From contig NZ_JACHGW010000009.1 in the NCBI RefSeq assembly GCF_014202505.1, forward strand, positions 1 through 64,000: a DNA stretch of 64,000 bases. Direction: 5' to 3'. A program made the position numbers and the translations under genes. This DNA comes from Armatimonas rosea (GTDB lineage: Bacteria; Armatimonadota; Armatimonadia; Armatimonadales; Armatimonadaceae). This document shows, piece after piece, positions 56,651 to 64,000 of the stretch; position 1 is the stretch's first letter; each line of letters starts with the position of its first letter. Below the pieces are notes generated by a model. It was given only the letters and a program-made list of their open reading frames with translations, did no database searches and was not told the origin of the DNA.

Positions 56651-58600
56651 CTACTGGCATTCACCAAGGGCAAATGTCACCGCCTCATCAATTGATTCAG
56701 GCATTTGGCCAAATCGGGCTAACGCTGTCTCCAATGACTCAGGTAAGAGCGTCTGTCGAAGCCGGTGCTGGGACTGATTGACAAAGGTATCGCGCGTTTC
56801 CCAGCCGGGCACTCCGATGTGCTTCCGCCAAGCATTGCAGGCTCCTAGAAGGGTTGCTGCCTGCTCCCATGACTCGATGGCAAGGGCATGGTTGATGTAC
56901 CCATCCAGTGTAGCCGCAATGCCCCCTTTATCCTCTAGCTTCTGAAAGAGGCGCATCTCCTTGTGTAAAAAATCCAGGGCAGAGTTATAGTCTCCCTCCT
57001 CCGCCTCGATCTCAGCAAGTATCTGATAGGAATAGCCTGCGGCCCGTGGCTCTACTTCGGAAAGAGCACATTGGGAGATGCACTTCCGAAGCGTCTCTCT
57101 AGCTCTCCCGCTCTCACCACGTGCTTTGTAGAGTTTGCCTAGCCCATGGAGTCCCCAGAGCACTGCGGATTTATCCTCTAGTGTTGTTAGAATGCTCTGT
57201 GCTTGTGCGAGGTGAAATTCTGCCTGATCCAGATCCGTTTCTGGCTGATGCTGATACAGGAACGCCAGAGAGGTGCGCAGACGTGCCTCGGCTCGGAGAC
57301 GCTCTGTTGGGTCGGAAATCTCTGCCGCAGTTCCCAGTGCGCGGTAGAAGAGATCACGTGCCTCTCGGAAGTCGCGCATCTGACAGGCAAGTATCCCAAG
57401 TCCGTCTAATACGAGGACGCGCTCCAAACTGGGGGGATAGTGAAACGGCACTTCAATAAGCTCCCCCATCAAAGTTCGCGCCGCTACCCAGTTCCCTTGG
57501 ATGCTCCAGAGTGCCACCAGTGTTCGTGCAAGGCGCATACCCAGAGGCAGGCATTCACTCACGGCTTGGCACTGCGTCAGAGCATCTTGGATCGTTCGTA
57601 CTTTCTCGCATAAAGCATCTAGTGCACTCCGATCTTTGATCCCCGCTGGGGCAAGGGTTGCCCCGAGAGCTTGCTCCGCGATGCGAGTCAAATTCTCGAT
57701 AATTTCCCGTAAGTGCTCTGGCCGTAGCAGGTGCACCTGTGGTGCCCGAGCTTGTTTTTCGACGTACTGAAGCGCGTTTTGTACCAGCAGAACGTTACCC
57801 ACTTCAGGATCTCGACGGCGAACCTCAGCCTCCAGTGCCTCGATCTCAGCAGCCTCTTCCTTCTCGTGGTTCTCTCTATAGAGGTAGAGGCTCATCAGTG
57901 CCTCACGATAGCGTCCCTGTTGCATCTGCTCCTCGACAAGTAAGCGTAATCGTCGCAGAACCGGCTTGCTCTGATAAAGAGCCTCCTGTAACCGCAGCGT
58001 AGTTGCCTCGGAGAGGAAAGTACGGCAGGGGCTCAGTAGGTACATGAGCATCCGATCCCGGCCCTGATGGACTTCGTCCCGGTAGTGCTCACACCAGGTA
58101 AAATCCCACCCTTGCAGAAATCGCTCTCTCTGATACCTTTCAACGGCTTCGAGGAGCTCCTCAACTAGCTCGATACGTGGCACCTGCGAGGAAGTGATCT
58201 GAACCAGTCTCCGAAACAGGGTGATATCTACGGTGAAGAGCTTTGGGTTCAGGTACACCTCCCCGCCATCTTCTCCACAGAGCCCCTGCGCCAAAGGTAC
58301 AGGAAAGGGAAAACCCTTTTTGAGCTGCTTCAAGTTCTCCTGAATCGCGTTATAGCCAGAGTCCTTCGAGCGCCTCACAGGTATGCCCCCTGGATACAGC
58401 ACGGATGCGACCGTTTTTCGTGGAGCGCGTAGGTCTGGCTGTACGAGTAGGTAAGCCAGGAGGCATTCCGGGAGTGTGGGCTTGGCTGAGGCTCCCAGCC
58501 GTGGGGAGAGCCCGCCAAACAACGAGAACGAAAACAGTGCACCGCTTGCCTGGGTGGGCGGGATAGGAATCTGTAGTTCCGGCAGATAGTGAGTAGCCAT
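56651..58600 (-). CDS. SARP-like transcriptional activator with TPR repeats
   Basis: 649 residues. The N-terminal 110 residues look like the OmpR-type winged helix of BTAD/SARP regulators (FSFSLFGGLSPRL, LLAYLLVQPDLRAPRKTVASVLYP, NLKQLKKGFP); a BTAD-like helical domain follows (YLNPKLFTVDITLFRRLVQ, RYQRERFLQGWDFTWCEHYRDEV), then tetratricopeptide repeats from about residue 380 to 600 (ARDLFYRALG, AEFHLAQAQSILTTLEDK, ALDFLHKEMRLFQKLEDKGGIAATLDGYINHALAI). It is divergent from the ExeA-like ATPase gene. The 190 bp before its 3' end (56458-56650) hold no gene. Confidence 0.8.
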   Translation of the reverse strand: MATHYLPELQIPIPPTQASGALFSFSLFGGLSPRLGASAKPTLPECLLAYLLVQPDLRAPRKTVASVLYPGGIPVRRSKDSGYNAIQENLKQLKKGFPFPVPLAQGLCGEDGGEVYLNPKLFTVDITLFRRLVQITSSQVPRIELVEELLEAVERYQRERFLQGWDFTWCEHYRDEVHQGRDRMLMYLLSPCRTFLSEATTLRLQEALYQSKPVLRRLRLLVEEQMQQGRYREALMSLYLYRENHEKEEAAEIEALEAEVRRRDPEVGNVLLVQNALQYVEKQARAPQVHLLRPEHLREIIENLTRIAEQALGATLAPAGIKDRSALDALCEKVRTIQDALTQCQAVSECLPLGMRLARTLVALWSIQGNWVAARTLMGELIEVPFHYPPSLERVLVLDGLGILACQMRDFREARDLFYRALGTAAEISDPTERLRAEARLRTSLAFLYQHQPETDLDQAEFHLAQAQSILTTLEDKSAVLWGLHGLGKLYKARGESGRARETLRKCISQCALSEVEPRAAGYSYQILAEIEAEEGDYNSALDFLHKEMRLFQKLEDKGGIAATLDGYINHALAIESWEQAATLLGACNAWRKHIGVPGWETRDTFVNQSQHRLRQTLLPESLETALARFGQMPESIDEAVTFALGECQ

Positions 58601-58688
58601 GCTCTCCTATTTACAGCCCTACCCACTCTGCCCGCATCCACACTTTTTGAGGAAGCGCTCCTGTTTTTTCACGCGGAAAATAGTGAGC

Positions 58689-58718
58689 TTGACAAGTCAC
58701 CCAGCCGATAGATATAAT
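58689..58718 (+). promoter_or_regulatory. Consensus sigma-70 promoter for the ExeA-rep operon
   Basis: TTGACA (58689-58694), 18 bp, TATAAT (58713-58718). It lies 63 bp upstream of the chosen TTG start of the ExeA-like gene and inside the longer open frame that begins at 58599, which argues against that upstream ATG. Confidence 0.75.
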
Positions 58719-58781
58719 CGCGCATCACAGGATTGTAAGTTAATTACAATCGCGACTTCCACAAAGAGGGAGGCAGGTAGT

Positions 58782-59675
58782 TTGTCTGGGTACTTGGAAC
58801 ATTTCGGTCTTAAGGTGAAGCCGTTCGCCGCGACCCCTGACCCGCAGTTTGCCTATGGCACGCGGGAGCATCAGCTCGCCGTCGCTAAGATTCAGTACGC
58901 CGTCGAGGAGCGGCAAGGCATCTTTCTTCTCCAGGGCGAGGTAGGAGCTGGGAAAACCACGGTTTCGCAGTTCATGCTCAATGCTTGGCGCGACGATGAG
59001 TCTCTTGTCGTTGCTCATATTACCAATCCCTCCGTGCGCACTGCATCCCAGTTTCTCAGATTGATTCTGGCACACTTTGGTGAGGAGGCCGCCCATTTCC
59101 AGTCGGATAACTGGGATGCTCTCCGAGGCTTTCTCGTCGGCAACTACAAGAGCGGAAAGACCACAGTTCTAGTCATTGACGAGGCCCAGACGATCTCCGC
59201 CGAGAACATGGAGACCCTAACTCACATTAGCAACGAACAGACCCAGAAGGACAAGCTGATCCAGATCGTCTTGCTGGCCCAGCCTAATATCGCACGCAAG
59301 CTCACCTACAAGCCAGCGCTCAGGGATAGGATCGCACATGGTTCGACGCTCAACCCCCTCTCCTTTCAGGATGCGGTGGCGATGATGCGCCATCGGGTTC
59401 AGGTTGCAGGTGGTAATTTCGACACTCTCTTTCCAGGGGAGCAGCTTCACCGGCGACTCTACAACATCACGAAGGGAGTACCCCGTCGGCTCTGCATGCT
59501 CTGTGACAATGCCCTGCTTAACGCGTTTGCCATGGGAGCAAAAACAGTGGATGACCAAACGATCTCCGATGCTCTTGACGACCTTGCCTTCAAGGGCTGG
59601 AAAGAGAGCGAGAGCAACACTGACCGAGACGCAAAATCAACCTCAAAACCAAGTAAGAAAGGCGCGAAGAAATGA
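58782..59675 (+). CDS. ExeA/TniB-like AAA ATPase
   Basis: 297 residues from TTG 58782 with GGGAGG upstream. It begins YLEHFGLKVKPFAATPDPQFAYGTREHQLAVAKIQYAVEE, the usual start of ExeA/GspA-type and transposition ATPases, with Walker A GEVGAGKT (52-59), Walker B VLVIDEAQ and a sensor segment QIVLLAQPNI. Relatives are TnsC/TniB transposition helpers and secretion ATPases; with a ribbon-helix-helix protein and an initiator in the same operon, a role in replication or partition of the element is possible. The tail (from about 275) is basic. It overlaps the next gene by 4 bp. Confidence 0.82.
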   Translation: MSGYLEHFGLKVKPFAATPDPQFAYGTREHQLAVAKIQYAVEERQGIFLLQGEVGAGKTTVSQFMLNAWRDDESLVVAHITNPSVRTASQFLRLILAHFGEEAAHFQSDNWDALRGFLVGNYKSGKTTVLVIDEAQTISAENMETLTHISNEQTQKDKLIQIVLLAQPNIARKLTYKPALRDRIAHGSTLNPLSFQDAVAMMRHRVQVAGGNFDTLFPGEQLHRRLYNITKGVPRRLCMLCDNALLNAFAMGAKTVDDQTISDALDDLAFKGWKESESNTDRDAKSTSKPSKKGAKK

Positions 59676-60235
59676 GTGGTGGCCTTAAGATGCCTGGTAA
59701 GGGGAAGGCAGCCCTGCTGCTATCAGAGCTAAATGCTGAACATGCCCCTCGCCCTGAGGAGGTCCCTCTCCCTATAGCAGAACCAACAAGGAACAATGAA
59801 ACTAACGTTACAACGTTACAACGTTACAACGAAGAAACTAACGAACCAACAAACGTTGTAGCGCAGCAACCTGAGAACGCACGAAGTAGCGACACTTCAA
59901 ACGAAGCAACGAAAGAGCGTGAGAGCGCTCCTGCGAAGGTTGTCACGCCCAAACGCACGAAGGGCTCAGGAGAGGGGGCAGCAAGAGCCAGCCAAGGATC
60001 GGAGCGAGAAGGACGCCTGACGCGGGCGCTGGAGATTGCCGGGGACGATGAGGTTGCGGTGGTGACAATCCGGGTGTCCGCCAAGCTGAACAAGTACCTG
60101 GACGACTACGTGGAGCGCGTTAACCGACTGGACGCAAAGCGAAAGTACCGCAAGCAAGATGCGATTGCGGAAGCTTTCGCTGCGTTCTACGCCGATCATG
60201 TGATGCCGCCCGCCCCTGTGGACGAGGAGCTGTAA
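59672..60235 (+). CDS. DNA-binding protein with C-terminal ribbon-helix-helix
   Basis: 187 residues. The first 115 residues are polar and disordered. From about 127 on comes a ribbon-helix-helix pattern: VAVVTIRVSAKLNKYLDDYVERVNRL and a second helix KQDAIAEAFAAFYADHV. The layout (long tail plus RHH) resembles partition and copy-control proteins. The gene itself contains three 8-bp tandem repeats at 59804-59827. It lies between an ExeA-like ATPase (4-bp overlap) and the initiator gene (8 bp on). Confidence 0.68.
   Translation: MSGGLKMPGKGKAALLLSELNAEHAPRPEEVPLPIAEPTRNNETNVTTLQRYNEETNEPTNVVAQQPENARSSDTSNEATKERESAPAKVVTPKRTKGSGEGAARASQGSEREGRLTRALEIAGDDEVAVVTIRVSAKLNKYLDDYVERVNRLDAKRKYRKQDAIAEAFAAFYADHVMPPAPVDEEL
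59804..59831 (+). repeat. Tandem 8-bp repeats AACGTTAC, three full copies
   Basis: AACGTTAC occurs at 59804-59811, 59812-59819 and 59820-59827, followed by a partial AACG. The palindromic core AACGTT recurs near 59852 and twice near 60805-60818. Direct 7-8-bp repeats are typical binding sites of ribbon-helix-helix partition proteins. Confidence 0.75.
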
Positions 60236-60243
60236 AGGAGGAC

Positions 60244-61491
60244 ATGACGATGGCAAACTTTCATGGGTTCCAGCGGCTTGAGGCGAATTTCACGCCCACG
60301 CCCAACCAGTTCTTCGACGAGATTATTCGCGGAGACTATCCCAAGTGCGTCATCGTCATTGTGGCTGTGCTGATTCGAGAAACCCTTGGCTGGCAGGACA
60401 GTGTGACCGGAGAGCGGCGAATCGAGGCTGAGCTAGCACTCTCCCAAATCACCGAGAAAAGCGCGTTGTCGATCAACTCAGCCCGTCAAGGCATTCGCGA
60501 GGCTATCGCCGCAGGATTCGTCATTGAGACCGCAAGCCACGATAATCGTCATGGGGCACGCTATGCTCTCCGCTGGGCAGATACAGAGCGCCAGAAAGAA
60601 GCCATCACCCGCACTCGCCTTGCCACAAGAGATCGCCTTGCAGAGGTAGAACCCGCTCTCCAAACGGACTTAAATCCCGAGGCAAACACGCCTGATTCTG
60701 GAGGTGCAAATTTTGGAGCTCCAAAATTTGGAGGTGCAAATTTTGCACCCACTAAAAGAAAGCGTTCTCCGGAAAAGAAAGATACGAATGTATCTATTAA
60801 AGAAACGTTGAACGTTAGCGAAAGCGAGAAACAAGCCCCACCACCTCCACAACGCCCAATGCCCAACGCTCAGGGGAAAGGCATATATGCCATCGCGGAG
60901 AAGGAAGTCGCCGAGGTTGTGACCCTTACCGGAGACTCCGAGAGCCTGAGGCGATTTCAGCAGCTCTGGGAGATCGCCGAAAGGAATGAGTGCTTGGATG
61001 CCTGGAAAGCGGCTCTTCGAGCCGTACAGAGGCGTCTACGGGCTTCTGGGCAAGGGCCTCTTGAGCGCCCTGGGGCTTATTTCTGCAAGGTCTGTGTGGA
61101 GGAGCTAGAAAAGCGCGAGGTCTTTGTTCCCACCAATGCCCAAAAACAGGCAGATGCAGGGGTTGCTGCCCTCATCCGCCAAGAGATTCTAAGAGAGATT
61201 CCAACGATAACGACAGTTTCAGCACCTGTCGATGAAGTTGACCTGACTCTCCAGCTGGTTTCCCCTACGAGCCCTGTGACTCCTGAGCTGCTAAGTGTCG
61301 AGCTTGGGGAGCTAGAGCGGCAGGGGGGTAAAGACTGGCAGGACTTCTTGGGGTACATCGAGGGGGAGAGGAAGCGATACGAGGGAGAACTAACAGGGAT
61401 GCGAGAGAGCGCCCAGCAGCGGCTCCTGGACGTCTTTGATCGTCCAGATCGCCGCCGAGAGCTCTACCGAAAGTGGCGCGGAAGGTCGTGA
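60244..61491 (+). CDS. Replication initiator-like protein with internal iterons
   Basis: 415 residues. The N-terminal 120 residues resemble phage O / plasmid initiator DNA-binding domains: FTPTPNQFFDEIIRGDYPKCVIVIVAVLIRETLGW, then ALSQITEKSALSINSARQGIREAIAAGFVI. The middle (about 150-200) is a low-complexity linker (GGANFGAPKFGGANFAP, then KRKRSPEKK); the corresponding DNA carries iteron-like repeats. The C-terminal half is helical (RFQQLWEIAERNECLDAWKAALRAVQRRLR), as in DnaD-like or helicase-loading parts. An alternative start is ATG 60250. GGAGG stands right upstream. It is last in the operon of the ExeA-like ATPase. Confidence 0.75.
   Translation: MTMANFHGFQRLEANFTPTPNQFFDEIIRGDYPKCVIVIVAVLIRETLGWQDSVTGERRIEAELALSQITEKSALSINSARQGIREAIAAGFVIETASHDNRHGARYALRWADTERQKEAITRTRLATRDRLAEVEPALQTDLNPEANTPDSGGANFGAPKFGGANFAPTKRKRSPEKKDTNVSIKETLNVSESEKQAPPPPQRPMPNAQGKGIYAIAEKEVAEVVTLTGDSESLRRFQQLWEIAERNECLDAWKAALRAVQRRLRASGQGPLERPGAYFCKVCVEELEKREVFVPTNAQKQADAGVAALIRQEILREIPTITTVSAPVDEVDLTLQLVSPTSPVTPELLSVELGELERQGGKDWQDFLGYIEGERKRYEGELTGMRESAQQRLLDVFDRPDRRRELYRKWRGRS
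60699..60750. repeat. Iteron-like repeats within the initiator gene (possible origin)
   Basis: TGGAGGTGCAAATTTTG occurs at 60699-60715 and again at 60729-60745, 30 bp apart. Between them lies the perfect palindrome TTTTGGAGCTCCAAAA (60711-60726). The second copy extends to GGTGCAAATTTTGCACC, almost a palindrome. An A-rich stretch follows (60751-60830). The position inside the linker part of an O-like gene is the same as that of the lambda origin. Confidence 0.65.
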
Positions 61492-61500
61492 GTCTATCCG

Positions 61501-62577
61501 TTACTGTAAGTCTGTTAGGCTATGCCAGTGAGGGCGTAGCTCCTCTGGATGGCTTGTCAGATAGTCCAGCAGAGTTGCCCACTTATCGCTACGTTCTTGG
61601 CACTGGCGGAGGTATCCGCCCTCAACGGTTTGCGATAGATCGCCGAACTCAGCAGACTGCTCTGCTCGCCATAGAGCGGAGTCCATTTGTGAGCGAACCG
61701 TCGATGTGGCGATATCGAGATGTCTTGCGATGGTCTCACGAGTGCGGTACCGGCTAGCCATCTGGAGTGCCTTACGCTCAGCTTTGGTAAAGCCGATTTT
61801 AGGCGAGTGCCATGCAAACGCATAACGGACAGGACGGCCTTCACGCTCAGGAGCAAACGCCTCCTCGCGGGTAAGACCCATCAGAAAAGGCTGCTGGTGG
61901 TCTGCATGGTCAGGCAACTCGTGCGCTCTAACGAGCTTTGCACCAAAGATATTCTGGAATTTTTGAAAGTTTTCAGTTCCATAAACTTCCTTGGTCCAAG
62001 TGCGCAAATAGTAACCGCGCAGGCTCTGAAGCATCGTCTCAAAAAGCCGGTCGCGAACCTGTCCCGCGCGTTCTGCAGAAAGCTGTTCGCCCAAATCGCC
62101 AAAAAGCAGACCGGTGAAGTTGAGACCTTTCTCCGGAGTGTTGTTGGCAAAGGTTTCCTCAAAGTCGCTCAGTGGGGAGGAGAGCTCCTTGGGTGAGCGC
62201 AAGATTCGACGAAGCAAGTAGGAATCGGCCTGTTGCCCCCAGAGAGCGGATTGGAAGTCGTCCGTCAGAAAGCCACCGGTGCCAATGCCAACCACCTGTT
62301 TCTGCGGGGGACGGCGATTGTCAAGGACGACGACCCCAAACATGCGTCTTTGCTTGAGCAGGTCACCTAGAGCTTCGCAGGTGAAGGCACGCTCCGCAGG
62401 GGAGACTTGTTTGCCTTCTTGGCTGACGGCAAGAGCTGCAGGAATATCCCGCAGTCGGATCGGCCGGGCGAATAAGTCTGGGGAGGCTACTCTGTGTCCA
62501 GGAGAGACTGTTGCAGATGATGGTCTTACTCTTTGAGTGGAGCGAGTCTTAGGAGAGGGTAACAATGCATTGGTCAT
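61501..62577 (-). CDS. LuxR/GerE-type HTH protein
   Basis: 358 residues. A C-terminal HTH (about 277-320) reads FTKAERKALQMASRYRTRETIARHLDIATSTVRSQMDSALWRA, of the LuxR/sigma-4 kind. The N-terminal 250 residues form a possible ligand or GNAT-like domain (MFGVVVLDNRRPPQKQVVGIGTGGFLTDDF, ...GLLFGDLGEQL), which I do not recognise for certain. It is convergent with the initiator gene, 9 bp apart, and in the same direction as the next regulator gene, 27 bp before it. Confidence 0.65.
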   Translation of the reverse strand: MTNALLPSPKTRSTQRVRPSSATVSPGHRVASPDLFARPIRLRDIPAALAVSQEGKQVSPAERAFTCEALGDLLKQRRMFGVVVLDNRRPPQKQVVGIGTGGFLTDDFQSALWGQQADSYLLRRILRSPKELSSPLSDFEETFANNTPEKGLNFTGLLFGDLGEQLSAERAGQVRDRLFETMLQSLRGYYLRTWTKEVYGTENFQKFQNIFGAKLVRAHELPDHADHQQPFLMGLTREEAFAPEREGRPVRYAFAWHSPKIGFTKAERKALQMASRYRTRETIARHLDIATSTVRSQMDSALWRAEQSAEFGDLSQTVEGGYLRQCQERSDKWATLLDYLTSHPEELRPHWHSLTDLQ

Positions 62578-62604
62578 AGTGTTTTTAAGTTCCTGTTGGG
62601 AGAT

Positions 62605-63882
62605 TCAGCAGCTAAGTGCCTGCTCCAATTTATGCGCCGCTCCCTCGAATTGTGAGAGGTGAAAACGCTCGATCAGGCTATAAACCTGACCTAAATGCTC
62701 CGAAGCCCCCAGACGATCTTTGTTGTGCCAGCAGAGGCGTGCCCAGTAGAGCAGCCTGTTCATTGCTCCGATGGGATGTTCCTCGCACTCAGGTAGGGTT
62801 GGGGGAGCTGACATTGTTTTTGAGGCTCTGTCAGCATGACCCGCTTCTGCCAAAATAACGGAAAGAACCATCCTGGCATCACGAATGTGTTCCATCCGAT
62901 CCGAGCGAAGGGCGCAGGTTTCGGCTTCTCTGGCCGTGCGCAGAGCGCTATTTAGATATCCAACTCTCGCTTGCCGAGTTGCAAGCTCTCTGAGAAGCTG
63001 GGACTCTAAAGCCTGGTCCCGTCTATCGCGTGCTAATGGGATAGCTTCAGTCCAACCCTTAATTGCAACCTCACACTTCGAATGGGGCTGTACTCTCGCT
63101 AGAAGGGAGGTTGCCCCAAACCAGATCACGGGATGCTCCTTGGCTGTCACAAGTGCCAGAGCGGACTTGAGACAGGTCTGGGCTTCCTGAGAACGCTCTC
63201 GGAGGTGAAGGAATAATCCCCGAGCGTGGAAGGCTTCGGCGAGCAGACGTTGTGCATGGGGCTCGATGAGCAAGCGCCGTGCCGCTTCCTCTTGTAGAGC
63301 GAGGAGTACCAGATCCCCTGGAAAGGTTGGATCGCCCCGCCAGATGGGTTGATAGAGTGCTTCAAGTGTTGCCCAAAGCTCGTCGAGTGATGCATCTACG
63401 AAGCGAGTTATTCCTAGCTCTGAGGTGCCCCGGCGCAGAACAGCGAGTTCATCGGGGAGAGCACACAAGGCGACAAGAAGCCTTTCACTCTGGTCTGTGC
63501 TGGGGATATGCTTGCCGTTTTCCCAGTGGGTAATGACTCCCGGTGCGACCCCTATCTCGCGGGCAAGCTGACGCACTCCAACTCCGCGCCGCATCCGTAA
63601 GGCTCTGAGAAGATCACCACTACTGGCGGGCAACACCGCATCCGTAAGAAGTGGTCGGTAGCTAAACTCAGGGTGGGCAGCAAAGATCGCCAGGCGCTCT
63701 GTCTGGCTTGCGTGAAGGGCGTCCAGAGTCCTGCTGATCTCATAGAAGCGTGGGGTCTTTGTGCTCTCAGACGCTTCCCAGCGTCGAATGGTAGACTCGC
63801 TGACTCCTCCCACGTGGGCCATCTGGGCGATGGAGAGTCGCCGCGATTCCCGCAGTATTCGGAGCTGTTTTGCCAGAGCCAT
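62605..63882 (-). CDS. Regulator with two XRE HTH domains and TPR-like region
   Basis: 425 residues. Two Cro/CI-type HTH domains follow each other: LRILRESRRLSIAQMAHVGGVSESTIRRWEAS (about 8-39) and LLRALRMRRGVGVRQLAREIGVAPGVITHWENG (about 90-122). The remaining 270 residues are helical repeats of the TPR kind (ARGLFLHLRERSQEAQTCLKSALALV, AIKGWTEAIPLARDRRDQALESQLLRELATRQARVGYLNSALRTAREAE). Proteins of this kind often sense a peptide. It stands 27 bp upstream of the LuxR-type gene. Downstream of its start to the end of the window (63883-64000) no gene is visible. Confidence 0.75.
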   Translation of the reverse strand: MALAKQLRILRESRRLSIAQMAHVGGVSESTIRRWEASESTKTPRFYEISRTLDALHASQTERLAIFAAHPEFSYRPLLTDAVLPASSGDLLRALRMRRGVGVRQLAREIGVAPGVITHWENGKHIPSTDQSERLLVALCALPDELAVLRRGTSELGITRFVDASLDELWATLEALYQPIWRGDPTFPGDLVLLALQEEAARRLLIEPHAQRLLAEAFHARGLFLHLRERSQEAQTCLKSALALVTAKEHPVIWFGATSLLARVQPHSKCEVAIKGWTEAIPLARDRRDQALESQLLRELATRQARVGYLNSALRTAREAETCALRSDRMEHIRDARMVLSVILAEAGHADRASKTMSAPPTLPECEEHPIGAMNRLLYWARLCWHNKDRLGASEHLGQVYSLIERFHLSQFEGAAHKLEQALSC

Positions 63883-64000
63883 GATTAAGGCTCATCGTAC
63901 AACGGATTCACTATCTTCTGAGCATCAGGAACCGAGCATATTCGCACAACACCTGCACGAGGTGAACACAGTCGTGCTATTTCTCTCCCCGAATCGCCAT

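Noticed and set aside
58599-58781. Upstream ATG start for the ExeA-like gene
   Set aside because: The 61 extra codons contain a consensus promoter and bear no relation to the family; the TTG at 58782 has a ribosome-binding site.
1-64000. CRISPR arrays and rRNA genes
   Set aside because: No regularly spaced repeats of 25-40 bp and no rRNA-like conserved stretches were seen on either strand.

Overview
The window looks like chromosome of a diderm bacterium of the Armatimonadota type, carrying what appears to be a mobile element in its right third. The pointers to that group are a short-leader prepilin-like protein with an H-X9-DG tail (a protein class very abundant in Armatimonadota and Planctomycetota), outer-membrane proteins (TolC-like channel, 16-18-strand porin-like protein), moderately high G+C and unusual glycan-degradation genes. 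The lineage is inferred from protein style only; there is no rRNA in the window.

Left part (1-23.2 kb): a partial AAA/DUF4143 ATPase, a lone serine resolvase, the prepilin-like protein, an HxlR regulator facing an SDR/quinone-reductase pair across a perfect palindrome, a PadR-rhodanese pair diverging from a complete TolC-RND-adaptor efflux operon, a 285-bp MITE-like inverted-repeat element, an AraC regulator diverging from a sugar-catabolic group (zinc dehydrogenase, DUF4038 glycosidase, DUF1593 protein, GH99-like protein), an HPP membrane protein, a DyP peroxidase fused to a cupredoxin-like domain, a TauE/SafE permease with a six-codon coupled leader ORF, and an Rpn-type nuclease.

Middle part (23.3-42.8 kb): a nitrate/nitrogen-oxide island. 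A leftward ten-gene operon encodes a four-cluster Fe-S protein, a Rieske protein, two NarK-type transporters, a NarI-like cytochrome b, a porin, a NasA-like molybdoenzyme and MobA. A rightward operon encodes a NarG-like type II molybdoenzyme, an unusual single polypeptide joining a NarH-like Fe-S protein, a c-type cytochrome and a NarI-like cytochrome b, then a Rieske protein and a cytochrome b6/subunit-IV fusion. MoaA, a hemerythrin-like protein, the di-iron repair protein RIC and a second HPP protein follow. Taken together they predict nitrate import, reduction by two molybdoenzymes linked to a quinol-oxidising bc module, cofactor synthesis and protection from nitric oxide. Four promoters of this group share the 19-bp pattern GGACA-N9-GATTT; a 26-bp palindrome sits on the start codon of the leftward operon.

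Right part (about 42.9 kb to the end): a probable plasmid-like or integrative element. A translationally coupled rightward operon (Mrr-type endonuclease, YdjM-like protein, two DNA methyltransferases, two winged-helix replication-type proteins) ends in a strong hairpin. After two divergent promoters with the same operator come leftward genes for a replication-relaxation protein, a TraG/TraD-like ATPase, a Pch2/TRIP13-like AAA ATPase and several unknown proteins, one with a possible HORMA-like layout. Last come a SARP-like TPR regulator, an ExeA/TniB-like ATPase, a ribbon-helix-helix protein, a replication initiator with iteron-like repeats inside its own gene, and two further regulators. No integrase, transposase, tRNA, rRNA or CRISPR array was found.
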